Assembly (NCBI GenBank): GCA_021732785.1
Contig: JAKFUG010000017.1
Span: 212,700-276,699 of the forward strand
Reading direction: 5' to 3'
Length of the DNA stretch: 64,000 nt
Source of the DNA: Planctomycetaceae bacterium
GTDB taxonomy: Bacteria; Planctomycetota; Planctomycetia; Planctomycetales; Planctomycetaceae
The notes beneath the pieces are model-generated. The model had not been told where the DNA came from and searched no databases. It saw nothing but the letters and a program-made list of their open reading frames with translations. Of the stretch, positions 46,218 to 54,722 are shown one piece after another (position 1 is the stretch's first letter; the number at the start of each line of letters is the position of its first letter). Made by a program: the position numbers and the translations under genes.

Positions 46218-47567
46218 TCATTTTCGTGCCCGACGGAATGGCGTGACGCCCGCGGCGAAGGCGATCAATACGGGATGTAGCGGAGCCCGCATCCGCGTGT
46301 CGGTCCAATACAGCACATGCAGGGCAGCAACAGTGGCGATGAGCAAACCGCCAATCAACGCGGCCGATTGACGACGGCAAACAGCGGAAACGAATCCGCA
46401 GGCCGCGAGGAAAAACAGGGCTGCGTACCAGGCGGAGATCAATGGGGAAACCAGCCGGTGCTTCATTTCCGGCCCGCGGGGGGCAAGACTCCAGAAGCTG
46501 CGGACGCGGTACCACATCGCCCGTCGGAAGCCCGCGGGATCACGCTCGATTGCTGCCCAGGCCCGCCTCGCATGCCAACGGTCGGCGGTGAACTCATCAA
46601 CCGGGGCACCGAGTTCCCGCTGCATGTCCGCGGTGAGCATTTCCTGCCAGCGAAGCAGACTCTCGTGTTCCCACACCGTCCCCCACGGTTGTCGCGCGAC
46701 TTCGTCGTAGAACACGGGATTGTTGCCGAGTAGCAATGTGTACCCGCCGTGCGTCGTGGTGAGCAGCGGTACGTGAAACACGACCAGATTCCGGCCCGCC
46801 CACAGGGAAATGATGATGGCCGCCGCCACGGCATAATTTGCTGCCTGGCGGAGTCGTGCCCGGAAACCGCCGCCAGGGGATCGCGGGGCGAAGAGCGACA
46901 AGCACACGAAGAGAATGCCGAGATACGGGTCAATCGTCGGCCGACACAACGCGGCGAGACCGCCGACCATTCCCGTCATCAGGGCGGTACGTCGCGGACC
47001 CTCCGGATTCAGCCACATTCGCGTCACGCCGACGACCAGCCACGCCGTCAGTGCCGTAAAGAGGCACTCCGTCATGGGTTGCGCTGTGTAACGCAGCAGC
47101 AACGGGTCGGCGGCGACCGCTAACGCCGACGCAACCTGTTTCCAGCGTGCGGGTTGCCACCACAACCCCACCAGGACCCACACCGCCCAGACGGTGGCCA
47201 ATCCGGCGGTAATGTTGGTGATGGCGACGGAGAATGCGACGGGCAGAACGCACTGCAGGATTCCGATCAGTATCGGATAAACCGGCGGGCGATAGGCCGT
47301 CGGCGCTGGGGTGTCGGGACTACAAAAACCATTTCCAGCAGCAATGTTACGCGCGATTCCGAGATACGCATCGCGATCGTGGGTGAGGTCCGCCGCCCAG
47401 ATCCAGCAGGCCCCGATTCGGAGAATTAGCGCGATTCCGAGGACCCACGACAATCCCCGATAGTTCGTCGCGGAGATCGGATCGGTCGCAGCATTAAGAA
47501 ACGACAGCGGCGGTTCCTCACATTCAAGACAGGCAATTCGTCGAAAAATTTCGTGACAGTCTAGCAC
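46218..47567 (-). CDS. GT-C-like polytopic membrane protein (PMT/ArnT-type fold)
   Basis: A 449-residue membrane protein with about eight to ten helices. The first loop contains LTHDRDAYLGIARNIAAGNG, an acidic DxD-like pair typical of lipid-phosphate-sugar-dependent glycosyltransferases (GT39/GT83). It lies in an otherwise hydrophobic N-terminal half, followed by a soluble-loop section (about 275-330). The start is a GTG at 47567, or possibly an internal Met. It might add sugar to lipid or protein in the periplasm. A dissimilar GT-C could explain the cell-surface sugar donors made elsewhere in the window, but this is inference. Confidence 0.7.
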   Translation of the reverse strand: MLDCHEIFRRIACLECEEPPLSFLNAATDPISATNYRGLSWVLGIALILRIGACWIWAADLTHDRDAYLGIARNIAAGNGFCSPDTPAPTAYRPPVYPILIGILQCVLPVAFSVAITNITAGLATVWAVWVLVGLWWQPARWKQVASALAVAADPLLLRYTAQPMTECLFTALTAWLVVGVTRMWLNPEGPRRTALMTGMVGGLAALCRPTIDPYLGILFVCLSLFAPRSPGGGFRARLRQAANYAVAAAIIISLWAGRNLVVFHVPLLTTTHGGYTLLLGNNPVFYDEVARQPWGTVWEHESLLRWQEMLTADMQRELGAPVDEFTADRWHARRAWAAIERDPAGFRRAMWYRVRSFWSLAPRGPEMKHRLVSPLISAWYAALFFLAACGFVSAVCRRQSAALIGGLLIATVAALHVLYWTDTRMRAPLHPVLIAFAAGVTPFRRARK

Positions 47568-47690
47568 GATTCTGGTTTAATCTTCTGATCCGGGAAACGC
47601 AGGCAGACGTTCCGGAGAATACACCATGCTGTTGTCGACACTCTGAGCGTGCGGTCCGCTCGATGGTCGTGGGCCACTTCGTGGTGAAGG

Positions 47691-48227
47691 ATGAAGCAGG
47701 AAATGAGCGTCCCGGCCGGTACGCCGCGCGTCGCGGAATGTTATCGCGAACACAGCCAAGACCTGTGGACGTGCTTCTATCGCCTGTGTAGCGACCCCGA
47801 ACGTGCCTGGGAAGCCGTGCAAGAAGCGTTTTTGCGGTTTCAGGGACCGGCGGCACACGATATTCGCGATGAACGGGCCTGGTTGGCCCATGTCGGCCGC
47901 AATTGGCTGCGAGATTTCTCTCGCCGGAAGCAGAACTCGGAAGTGGCCGCCGAGTCGCTGGCCGGGGTCGCGTCGCCCACTTTGGATCCGGTGGGATCCG
48001 CGGTTCGTCACGAATTGCGAGAGCAGGTCGGCGTCGCTTTGGCGGCTTTGCGGTCGGATGATCGCGAAGTGCTGGTGCTGCGCTATGCACTCGGCTGGTC
48101 TTCCGCACGAATTGCAGAAGTGTTGGGCATACAGGTTGCTGCCGTGGATATGCGGCTGATGCGCGCCCGACAGAGAATGGCGATTGCCCTCGAAGAATTG
48201 GGCGTGAACGCCGAATCGGTTCAATAA
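47691..48227 (+). CDS. ECF-type RNA polymerase sigma factor
   Basis: Directs RNA polymerase to a small regulon. The 178 residues contain sigma region 2 (CYREHSQDLWTCFYRLCSD, about 16-34, then EAVQEAFLRFQ) and region 4 (about 110-165, DDREVLVLRYALGWSSARIAEVLGIQ with helix-turn-helix). The DVxxRV linker is typical of planctomycete ECF factors. Two ATGs at 47691 and 47703 are possible starts. The next gene encodes a small membrane protein 53 bp downstream that could be its anti-sigma factor. Confidence 0.87.
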   Translation: MKQEMSVPAGTPRVAECYREHSQDLWTCFYRLCSDPERAWEAVQEAFLRFQGPAAHDIRDERAWLAHVGRNWLRDFSRRKQNSEVAAESLAGVASPTLDPVGSAVRHELREQVGVALAALRSDDREVLVLRYALGWSSARIAEVLGIQVAAVDMRLMRARQRMAIALEELGVNAESVQ

Positions 48228-48280
48228 TACTGCCTTGATTGACAGCATGCGTGCCAGGAAGGCGCGCGAGGATTGGCACC

Positions 48281-48694
48281 ATGCACGAACACAACTCATC
48301 CATTCCGTCTCACGCTCGTCCCCAATGGACCGAGGACCGCGTGGAACGACTGCTGCTGGCTCTTTTCGCGGAAGAACCGGTCATTTCGGCAGTCTCCGCC
48401 CCCACCGCTCGAGGAAACCGTGCCCGGAATGGGCTGATGGTCGCCGTGGCGGCCGTCTGCCTGGCGATGATCGTGCCCGCCATGTCGGCCCGCGTGACGG
48501 AGACTACCGGCGAGCAGACCCCGCTGGCCCGCTGGGTTGGACCGATTCCCGCCAGCTCAGCGATGGAAATGAACATCGCCTCCGCCGACGATTCCGAATC
48601 GATGTCGAGCCATTCCAACGAATCAGACGGCGAAAGCGACGAAACCGCCGAAGCCCCCACCCCGGCAGACACGGAAGAATCCGCTTCGACCTGA
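48281..48694 (+). CDS. Small single-pass membrane protein, candidate anti-sigma partner
   Basis: This 137-residue protein has a basic N-terminal cytoplasmic part (about 1-50), one hydrophobic helix (about 53-70) and a very acidic Ser/Glu/Asp-rich tail (ASADDSESMSSHSNESDGES and ETAEAPTPADTEESAST). The ATG at 48281 has GCGAGGA 9 bp upstream, so an earlier start at 48239 is less likely. Single-pass topology and position after an ECF gene suggest a membrane anti-sigma factor. However, no zinc-binding HxxxCxxC motif is seen, so this remains inference. Confidence 0.6.
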   Translation: MHEHNSSIPSHARPQWTEDRVERLLLALFAEEPVISAVSAPTARGNRARNGLMVAVAAVCLAMIVPAMSARVTETTGEQTPLARWVGPIPASSAMEMNIASADDSESMSSHSNESDGESDETAEAPTPADTEESAST

Positions 48695-48797
48695 TGGCGT
48701 GCGGCATTCGTGATCCGAGGATCCGGTCTCGGCGTTTCTGCTGTTTCACTGGAAACGCTGTTTCATCACGCTGGCATCCTGCGCCCGGAGTCCGCCC

Positions 48798-49103
48798 ATG
48801 AGTGACGATTTCAACCCCGGCCCTCTGACACCGCATCGGGGAACGACGGTTCTGGTGCTGGGAATTCTCGGCTTGATTATGTGTGCTCCGCTCGGTTTTC
48901 CCGCCTGGTTCATGGGGAGCCACGATCTCGCGGAAATGAAAGCCGGGCGGATGGACCCCGAAGGGGAATCGCTGACGCAAGCCGGTTATGTGATGGGAAT
49001 CATTGGATCGATCATGATGATCTTCGGGATTTTGATGATCTGTCTGTGGTTGGCCGTCGTTGTGCTTGCGGTTGGAGCGGGAGTCGCCGTGCAGCCGAAT
49101 TAG
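48798..49103 (+). CDS. DUF4190-like membrane protein
   Basis: A 101-residue protein with two hydrophobic helices (about 16-40 and 62-92) linked by LAEMKAGRMDPEGESLTQAGYVMGIIGSI. The DUF4190 family pattern is G-x-x-x-A-x-I-(L/M)-G-(I/L), then an A-G-x-x-x-(P/E)-x-G. It is likely an inner-membrane protein. Co-directional with the ECF pair, but 103 bp separate them. Function unknown. Confidence 0.75.
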   Translation: MSDDFNPGPLTPHRGTTVLVLGILGLIMCAPLGFPAWFMGSHDLAEMKAGRMDPEGESLTQAGYVMGIIGSIMMIFGILMICLWLAVVVLAVGAGVAVQPN

Positions 49104-49269
49104 GGGAGAACCGCTCGATGAGACTGCCAGCGCAGTCGATTTTACGACGCAGTTGTGGTCTTCTGTATCGTACAAAAGCGTTCGGCCCTTGCTGGTCCTC
49201 ATCCATCACCGTAGACTGCTTGTTTACTTTTCACGAAGCGCGGGTCTTTGAGAGATCGGCGAGGAAAAC

Positions 49270-50013
49270 GTGCCGCGCGCCATCATCAGTGACATCCACG
49301 CCAATCTTGAGGCGCTGCAGGCCGTCCTCGCGGACATCCGCGCTCAGGGCATCACCGAGATATTCTGTCTCGGCGACATCATCGGCTATGGCCCCAATCC
49401 CTGCGAATGCGTGGATTTGGTCATGTCGTGCGATCTCTGCCTGCTCGGCAATCACGATCAAGCCGCGTTGTTCGATCCCGAAGGCTTTAACGCCGGGGCC
49501 GAACGGGCCATCTTCTGGACGCGCAAGCAACTGGAAGCGTCCACCGGACCGAAAGCGGAGAAACGCTGGGACTTCCTCGGCGAAATCCCGCGGGTCCATC
49601 GCTTGCCGAACTTCATGTTCGTGCATGGCTCGGCACGCAATCCGCTCAACGAATATGTCTTTCCCGAAGACATCTACAATCAGCGCAAGATGGAAAAGAT
49701 CTTCGGGCTGGTCGAACGGTATTGCTTCCAGGGGCACACGCATATCCCGGGCGTCTTCACCGAAGATTTGAACTTTCTGGCACCCGAAGAAATTGACTTC
49801 AAGTATGACCTGGGGGCCCAGAAGGCGTTGGTGAATGTCGGTTCGGTTGGTCAACCGCGGAATAATGACAATCGCAGTTCCTATGTGATCCTCGACGGGC
49901 AATCCCTGACGTTCAAACGAGTCCCGTACGATTTTGAAACGACCAGAAAAAAGATCCACCAGATTCCGGAGTTGGACAACTTCTTCGGCGATCGGCTGGA
50001 AGGTGGTCGTTAG
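49270..50013 (+). CDS. Calcineurin-like metallophosphoesterase
   Basis: A dimetal phosphatase or nuclease of the YfcE/MJ0936 class. Motifs are [11 protein letters not shown] (block I), [12 protein letters not shown] (II), GNHD (III) and GHTHIPG (V). The 247 residues are a normal size. Starts GTG at 49270. A 47-codon ORF and then yidC follow closely on the same strand, so it may be the first gene of a yidC-mnmE transcript. Substrate unknown. Confidence 0.9.
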   Translation: MPRAIISDIHANLEALQAVLADIRAQGITEIFCLGDIIGYGPNPCECVDLVMSCDLCLLGNHDQAALFDPEGFNAGAERAIFWTRKQLEASTGPKAEKRWDFLGEIPRVHRLPNFMFVHGSARNPLNEYVFPEDIYNQRKMEKIFGLVERYCFQGHTHIPGVFTEDLNFLAPEEIDFKYDLGAQKALVNVGSVGQPRNNDNRSSYVILDGQSLTFKRVPYDFETTRKKIHQIPELDNFFGDRLEGGR

Positions 50014-50014
50014 C

Positions 50015-50158
50015 GTGCCGCGACGGACCGTGCGCTTGCCCCGCGGTAAGCCGTTCGGTGAACAGCGGGTGAAGATCACGACTGATCTTCACATATTCGA
50101 TCAGACAGACTTGCTCCTCATTCTTTCGCAGGCCCTGCGGAAGGCCAGTTCGGTTTGA
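50015..50158 (+). CDS. 47-residue protein upstream of yidC
   Basis: The GTG at 50015 gives MPRRTVRLPRGKPFGEQRVK and then ITTDLHIFDQTDLLLILSQA, ending RKASSV. It is basic at the N-terminus, with an amphipathic helix at the C-terminus. GGAAGGTGG is located 10 bp before the GTG. It fills the gap precisely: 1 bp after the phosphoesterase stop and 3 bp before the yidC ATG. That position is where rnpA often sits in bacteria, but the sequence is too short and lacks the RnpA RNR motif. I do not recognise a family. Confidence 0.6.
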   Translation: MPRRTVRLPRGKPFGEQRVKITTDLHIFDQTDLLLILSQALRKASSV

Positions 50159-50161
50159 ACC

Positions 50162-52222
50162 ATGGACCAGCAGCGCCGCGTCATCACCTTCGTCGCCCTT
50201 TCAATGGGCATCTGGATTGCGTACGCCACGTTCATCTTGCCGATGTTCCTGCCGCCGCGACCCCCCGCGGGCAAGATGCTGCCGCTGGACTTCGACGATT
50301 TTGAAGGTCCGGTCAGCGCTCTCGCACCACTGAACGTCATTCCCGAAATGGCCGGCGTCGCACCGAAAGATGGCGCGGCAGCCCCGGTCGTGGCACAACA
50401 TCCGATCAAGATCGTCGAACTCGGCTCCGTCGATCCCGAATCGGGCTACTTCATTCATGTCGAATTGAATAGCCGCGGCGCTGCCGTGGAAAGCGTGACT
50501 CTGAACGATGAGCGCTACCCGGAATTCGGCAAACGCGGCACCCCACTCCGTCTGGTGGGACACGATCCGCTCGTCGAGCAAAAAACGTTCGCGATGCAGG
50601 TGCCCGCCCTCGATCCGCAACTCGGCGGACTTCCTGCGGACGTCATCGCCTGGGAAGTTGTCGACGCCGAAACCACACCGAACGGCGTTACGTTTCGGCT
50701 CGTCACCGCCGATGGCAAGGTGGAACTCCGCAAACGTTACGAAATCGAAAAAGCCCCCGTCGACAAGAAAATCGATAATCCACTGCGCGATACCTGGGTC
50801 GACGGTTATCGCTTGAAGCTCACGATCACGGCGAAAAATCTCGGCCCGGCGCAAACCACATTCGCCTATTTGCTGCGCGGTCCCGCCGCGTTGCCACTGG
50901 AAGACGCAGATAACACTTACAAATACCGCGATATCCGCCTCGGCTTTGTCCGGCCCACCGCGGGTGTCGATGCGAGCCTGTTCAACGCCAAGACGGCTGT
51001 GCAGGAAAAGAAGAACAAAAAGCCGTCCACCTGGCAGCGACCGCTCGCTTACATCGGTCTCGACACGCAATATTTCGCCGCGCTCGTGCAACCGAAAGCC
51101 GCCGCCACGATCGCGTCATCCCGCCCCGAAGTGCTGGACGAACCGCGCGACGAACGACACGCGAATATCAGCGTGGTGCTCGACTCGACCCCGGCGATCA
51201 TCGAGCCCGGCGATGAGGTCGTGCATGAATACTCGCTGTTCTCCCTGCCCAAGCGACAGGCCTTGCTCACCGCGTTGAACGCCGACGCCGTGCTCGACTA
51301 CGGCTGGTTCCAACCGATCGTCCTGGTGATGTTATGGATCTTCAATTCGCTGCACAGCATTGGACTGAGCTACGGTTTGGCGATCATCGGGCTGACAATC
51401 ATCATTCGCACGTTCATGTTCCCGATGACGCGGCATCAGATGCGGACGATGGACAAGATGAAGGAACATCAGCCCGAGCTGAAAATCCTGCACGAGAAGA
51501 TGAAGAAAGACCCGGAGTCGCTCACCTCGGAAGAGCGGCAGAAGATGCAATCCATTCAGCTCAAGATGATGGGGGGCTGCCTCCCGTTGTTGTTGCAGAT
51601 GCCGATCTTCATCGCGCTGTATCGGGCGCTCCAGGTCTCCGTGGATTTGCGGATGGCCCCGATGCACGTCTTCGGAAGCTGGATCGATAACCTCGCCTCA
51701 CCGGACCGGCTCTTTCAGTTTGGTTTTGCGATCCCGTGGCTCGCCTGGAGTGAGTTCAACCTGTTGCCGTTGCTGAGCACCGCGCTCATGATCGTCAACC
51801 AGAAGTTGACGATGCCGCCGCCGGTCGACGAAGAACAGCGCGTGACGCAGAAGACGATGAATTTCACGATGGCCATCATGGGGGCGATGTTCTACCGCGT
51901 GCCGTCGGGGCTGTGTGTGTACATCATCACCTCGAGCGCATGGGGGATGATTGAACGGGCGCTGTTGAAGAAGTTCTCGCCGGTCACCGACATAACGAAG
52001 ACACCTCCTACCGATGGGAATTCGTCCGGTGGTGGAAATTCAGGCTTCGGCGGAGGTTCCGGGAAGCCTGCCGGGCCCCCGGCAAAGCCCGGCATGTTCG
52101 ACGACTTCAAGAAGAAGATTCGCGAGCTGCAGGAGATGGCCGACAAGCAAGGGTCGCTCGGCCGTGACACCACCCGTTCCAACCCGCCACGAGAAAATCG
52201 CAAGGGGAAGGGACGGAAGTAA
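50162..52222 (+). CDS. yidC: Membrane protein insertase YidC
   Basis: Inserts and folds inner-membrane proteins, alone or with Sec. The N-terminal anchor (about residues 8-28) and the large P1 periplasmic domain (about 60-365) are followed by the conserved insertase core. That core has helices near 385-405, 480-500, 530-550 and 575-595, and includes PMTRHQMRTMDKMKEHQPEL. The C-terminal tail is Gly/Ser-rich (GNSSGGGNSGFGGGSGKPAG) and then basic, as expected for ribosome contact. The 686 residues are long for the family because of this tail. It is next to mnmE, the standard yidC neighbourhood. The start at ATG 50162 is firm. Confidence 0.95.
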   Translation: MDQQRRVITFVALSMGIWIAYATFILPMFLPPRPPAGKMLPLDFDDFEGPVSALAPLNVIPEMAGVAPKDGAAAPVVAQHPIKIVELGSVDPESGYFIHVELNSRGAAVESVTLNDERYPEFGKRGTPLRLVGHDPLVEQKTFAMQVPALDPQLGGLPADVIAWEVVDAETTPNGVTFRLVTADGKVELRKRYEIEKAPVDKKIDNPLRDTWVDGYRLKLTITAKNLGPAQTTFAYLLRGPAALPLEDADNTYKYRDIRLGFVRPTAGVDASLFNAKTAVQEKKNKKPSTWQRPLAYIGLDTQYFAALVQPKAAATIASSRPEVLDEPRDERHANISVVLDSTPAIIEPGDEVVHEYSLFSLPKRQALLTALNADAVLDYGWFQPIVLVMLWIFNSLHSIGLSYGLAIIGLTIIIRTFMFPMTRHQMRTMDKMKEHQPELKILHEKMKKDPESLTSEERQKMQSIQLKMMGGCLPLLLQMPIFIALYRALQVSVDLRMAPMHVFGSWIDNLASPDRLFQFGFAIPWLAWSEFNLLPLLSTALMIVNQKLTMPPPVDEEQRVTQKTMNFTMAIMGAMFYRVPSGLCVYIITSSAWGMIERALLKKFSPVTDITKTPPTDGNSSGGGNSGFGGGSGKPAGPPAKPGMFDDFKKKIRELQEMADKQGSLGRDTTRSNPPRENRKGKGRK

Positions 52223-52230
52223 CGAGCAAC

Positions 52231-52381
52231 TCGTTCCCATGCTCTGCGTGGGAACGCACGGCTGCGACGCTCCGCGTCGCGTGCAACTTGCGAAGAATGG
52301 GCGCTGGTGAACCGTTCCGCTCATCACGCGGAGCGTGATGGCGACAATGGTGGTCATCACGCTCCGCGTGATGAGCGGATC
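52231..52381. repeat. Palindrome, TTCCCATGCTC family copy 1
   Basis: It starts GTTCCCATGCTCTGCGTGGGAACGCACG and continues CGACGCTCCGCGTCGCG, with a second part CATCACGCGGAGCGTGATG...CATCACGCTCCGCGTGATG. Related copies are at 53845-53977 and 63441-63566. Confidence 0.75.
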
Positions 52382-52447
52382 AACAATGTGCGTCGCTCTT
52401 CTGCAGTTTGCGTCGGCGTGCCGGATCTCAAGCAAGGACCGCGAGCC

Positions 52448-53824
52448 ATGTCCTGGCATCTGGATGACGTCATCGTCGCGCTCGGTTCCGCGCCGGGGTC
52501 ATCTTTGCGAGGATTGGTTCGCGCAACGGGTCCCGCCGTCCAGTCATTGCTGACGGACGGCTTTCAACCGGACGATCCCGCTGCGTGGAATACGGCGCGT
52601 GTCCCGCAGCGGCATCCCGGACGCTTTGCCGTGCCGGGGTTGTCTGCCCCGTTGCCCATGAGCGTGCATCGCTGGCCCACCGAACGGAGTTACACGGGCC
52701 AACCGCTGATGGAATTGCATCTGCCGGGCTCGCCTCCGCTGCTGGAAGCGCTGCTCGCGGAACTCTGTCGTCGCGGGGCACGGATTGCTAGGCCCGGCGA
52801 GTTCACGCTGCGGGCCTTTCTCGCGGGCAAGCTCGATCTCATTCAGGCGGAAGCCGTCCTGGGGGTGATCGACGCCGATGATGACGCGGGTTTGCGGACC
52901 GCGCTGGAGCAACTCGCCGGCGGCGTCTCCCACCGCCTCGCGGCTCTGCGGCACGATCTGCTGAATCTGCTGGCCGATTTGGAAGCGGGGCTCGACTTCG
53001 TGGAAGAGCATCTGGAATTCGTGGCCCGGGGCGAACTGCACGCCCGGCTCGCCACGGCCCGCCTCTTTGTCGAACAACTCGCACAAACCACGACCGGCCG
53101 CATGCACCATGCCGGTCACCCGCGCGTGGTTCTCGCCGGTTTGCCGAACGCGGGGAAAAGCACGCTGTTCAATGCCTTGGTGGGAAGCGAAGCCGCACTG
53201 GTCTCGGCGCATGCGGGAACGACCCGCGACTTTCTCGAAGCGACGGTTACATGGAGCGGCGTGACCTTCGACGTTATCGATACCGCCGGTTGGGAAGTCA
53301 GCGCGCAGGAGATCGCCGCGGAAGCCCAGCGGTTGCGCGCGGATCAACTCGATCGTGCGAGCCTCATTCTGTGGTGTACCGCCGCTGATGCCAGTGACGC
53401 CGAACACCTCGTTGATCGTGAACGCCAACAATCATGCCCTTCCGCCAGGCTGCTGCGCATCGTCACCAAGGCGGATTGCATCGCCGAGCCGTGGGATGTT
53501 GACGGTTCGTTACTGCGGGTCTCTGCGCTGTCGGGTCTGGGGATGGTGGAGTTGCGAGAAACGATCCTCGCGCATTGGCATCGGATTTCACGCACCGATT
53601 CGACATGGCTGGGAACCACCGCGGCCCGGTGTCAGGAAAGCGTGCAGGCCACGTTGGCCGCCCTCACGCAAGCCGAACAGGCCGCCGCCGATCCGGATGT
53701 AGGTGAAGAGTTGATCGCCGTCGAATTGCGCGACGCGCTCGATCATTTGGGCCGCATCGTCGGAGCCGTCTACACCGACGATCTGCTCGACCGCATCTTC
53801 AGCCGGTTCTGCATTGGGAAGTAA
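52448..53824 (+). CDS. mnmE: tRNA modification GTPase MnmE
   Basis: With MnmG, adds the 5-substituent to wobble uridine U34 of certain tRNAs. The 458 residues comprise the N-terminal folate-binding domain (with GEFTLRAFLAGKLDL), a helical domain and an inserted G domain with GLPNAGKST, GTTRD and DTAGWE. G4 reads TKAD. The C-terminal FCIGK carries the catalytic Cys. It is the canonical copy, with the FCIGK end, unlike the paralogue at 28650. The start is the ATG at 52448, because the upstream frame is repeat sequence. It follows yidC, the usual synteny. Confidence 0.95.
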   Translation: MSWHLDDVIVALGSAPGSSLRGLVRATGPAVQSLLTDGFQPDDPAAWNTARVPQRHPGRFAVPGLSAPLPMSVHRWPTERSYTGQPLMELHLPGSPPLLEALLAELCRRGARIARPGEFTLRAFLAGKLDLIQAEAVLGVIDADDDAGLRTALEQLAGGVSHRLAALRHDLLNLLADLEAGLDFVEEHLEFVARGELHARLATARLFVEQLAQTTTGRMHHAGHPRVVLAGLPNAGKSTLFNALVGSEAALVSAHAGTTRDFLEATVTWSGVTFDVIDTAGWEVSAQEIAAEAQRLRADQLDRASLILWCTAADASDAEHLVDRERQQSCPSARLLRIVTKADCIAEPWDVDGSLLRVSALSGLGMVELRETILAHWHRISRTDSTWLGTTAARCQESVQATLAALTQAEQAAADPDVGEELIAVELRDALDHLGRIVGAVYTDDLLDRIFSRFCIGK

Positions 53825-53844
53825 ATCGCTGTTTGCCATTTTCC

Positions 53845-53977
53845 TTGTTCCCATGCTCCGCGTGGGAACACACGGTCGAGACGCTCCGCGTCGATGGTGA
53901 AGGAAACGCAAATGTCATAAGCATGCGACGCAGAGCGTCGCGGCCCAACATTCCCACGCGGAGCGTGGGAACGAGTT
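53845..53977. repeat. Palindrome, TTCCCATGCTC family copy 2
   Basis: GTTCCCATGCTCCGCGTGGGAACACACGG at 53847 onward pairs with TTCCCACGCGGAGCGTGGGAACGAG at 53951-53975, with an internal GACGCTCCGCGTC / GACGCAGAGCGTC pair. Confidence 0.8.
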
Positions 53978-53983
53978 GTCGAG

Positions 53984-54619
53984 TTACACCGACAGTTCCA
54001 ATTCCAGGAACTGATACGGCCGTTTCTGATATTCGCTCGCCATGAACTCGAGCGTCTTCCACCGAATGTGATGGTGCGGGCGTTCGAGCTTCGGGCGTTC
54101 CTTCGGCAGATTCATGAGCAGCGATTTCTGAATGACCATCGCCCGCACTTTCCGCATCCGCAAATCCGCAGCGGCTTCACACGTCAGGCAGATCAGGTAG
54201 ATCGCCGACGACACGGGCTGCCCCTGGGCCTTCTTCAGATGTCCGATGGCGAACTCTTCCGACAACTCATTGAGCACCGAGTTCAGGTAGTACCAGTAGT
54301 CTTTCTCGGAAAGGGACAAGATCGGACTCGCTTCGGTCGCGGCTCGGGCGGCTTTCAACACCACTTCGGTCGCGGGCTTGTTGAGAAAGATTTCCTCGCA
54401 GTGCCGTTCGGACAGCGTCCGCAGCTTCAGTGTGCCGTCTTCAATCCAGTTCAGCGAGAAGTTGAGCCGGTCAAAAAATTCGCGCTTCGTCCAGTTGTGA
54501 CGGGCCCGCCGGTGGCCGAGGTACCAGCCGAAACCCATCAGCACGAAGCCGACAACCACCTTGACGATGTGCTGTTGCAGTTCGGAAACAACCGTCTTGA
54601 GAATGTCGGCGAGTGTCAT
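53984..54619 (-). CDS. Single-pass membrane protein of unknown function
   Basis: A 211-residue protein with one hydrophobic helix (about 19-36, VKVVVGFVLMGFGWYLG) after a short amphipathic start. A mostly helical soluble domain (about 45-210) has conserved-looking blocks LSEKDYWYYLNSVLNELSEE and a basic ERPKLERPHHH tail. It has no signature motif. Transcribed convergently with mnmE across a palindrome. It looks like a stable, expressed gene, but function is unknown. Confidence 0.7.
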   Translation of the reverse strand: MTLADILKTVVSELQQHIVKVVVGFVLMGFGWYLGHRRARHNWTKREFFDRLNFSLNWIEDGTLKLRTLSERHCEEIFLNKPATEVVLKAARAATEASPILSLSEKDYWYYLNSVLNELSEEFAIGHLKKAQGQPVSSAIYLICLTCEAAADLRMRKVRAMVIQKSLLMNLPKERPKLERPHHHIRWKTLEFMASEYQKRPYQFLELELSV

Positions 54620-54647
54620 GGCGACGGGCTACCAAGGGTTGGTGTTT

Positions 54648-54720
54648 TCGTGAGCGGCCCGGCGCTAGCCGCCGGTGTGTTGTGAGGAACCGGCGGCTAG
54701 CGCCGGGCCGCTCACAGGCG
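54648..54720. repeat. Perfect palindrome before the ManC stop
   Basis: TGAGCGGCCCGGCGCTAGCCGCCGG (54651-54675) and CCGGCGGCTAGCGCCGGGCCGCTCA (54690-54714) are exact complements across 14 bp. It ends 9 bp before the ManC stop codon and could act as an mRNA-end structure for that gene. Confidence 0.8.
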
Positions 54721-54722
54721 TG

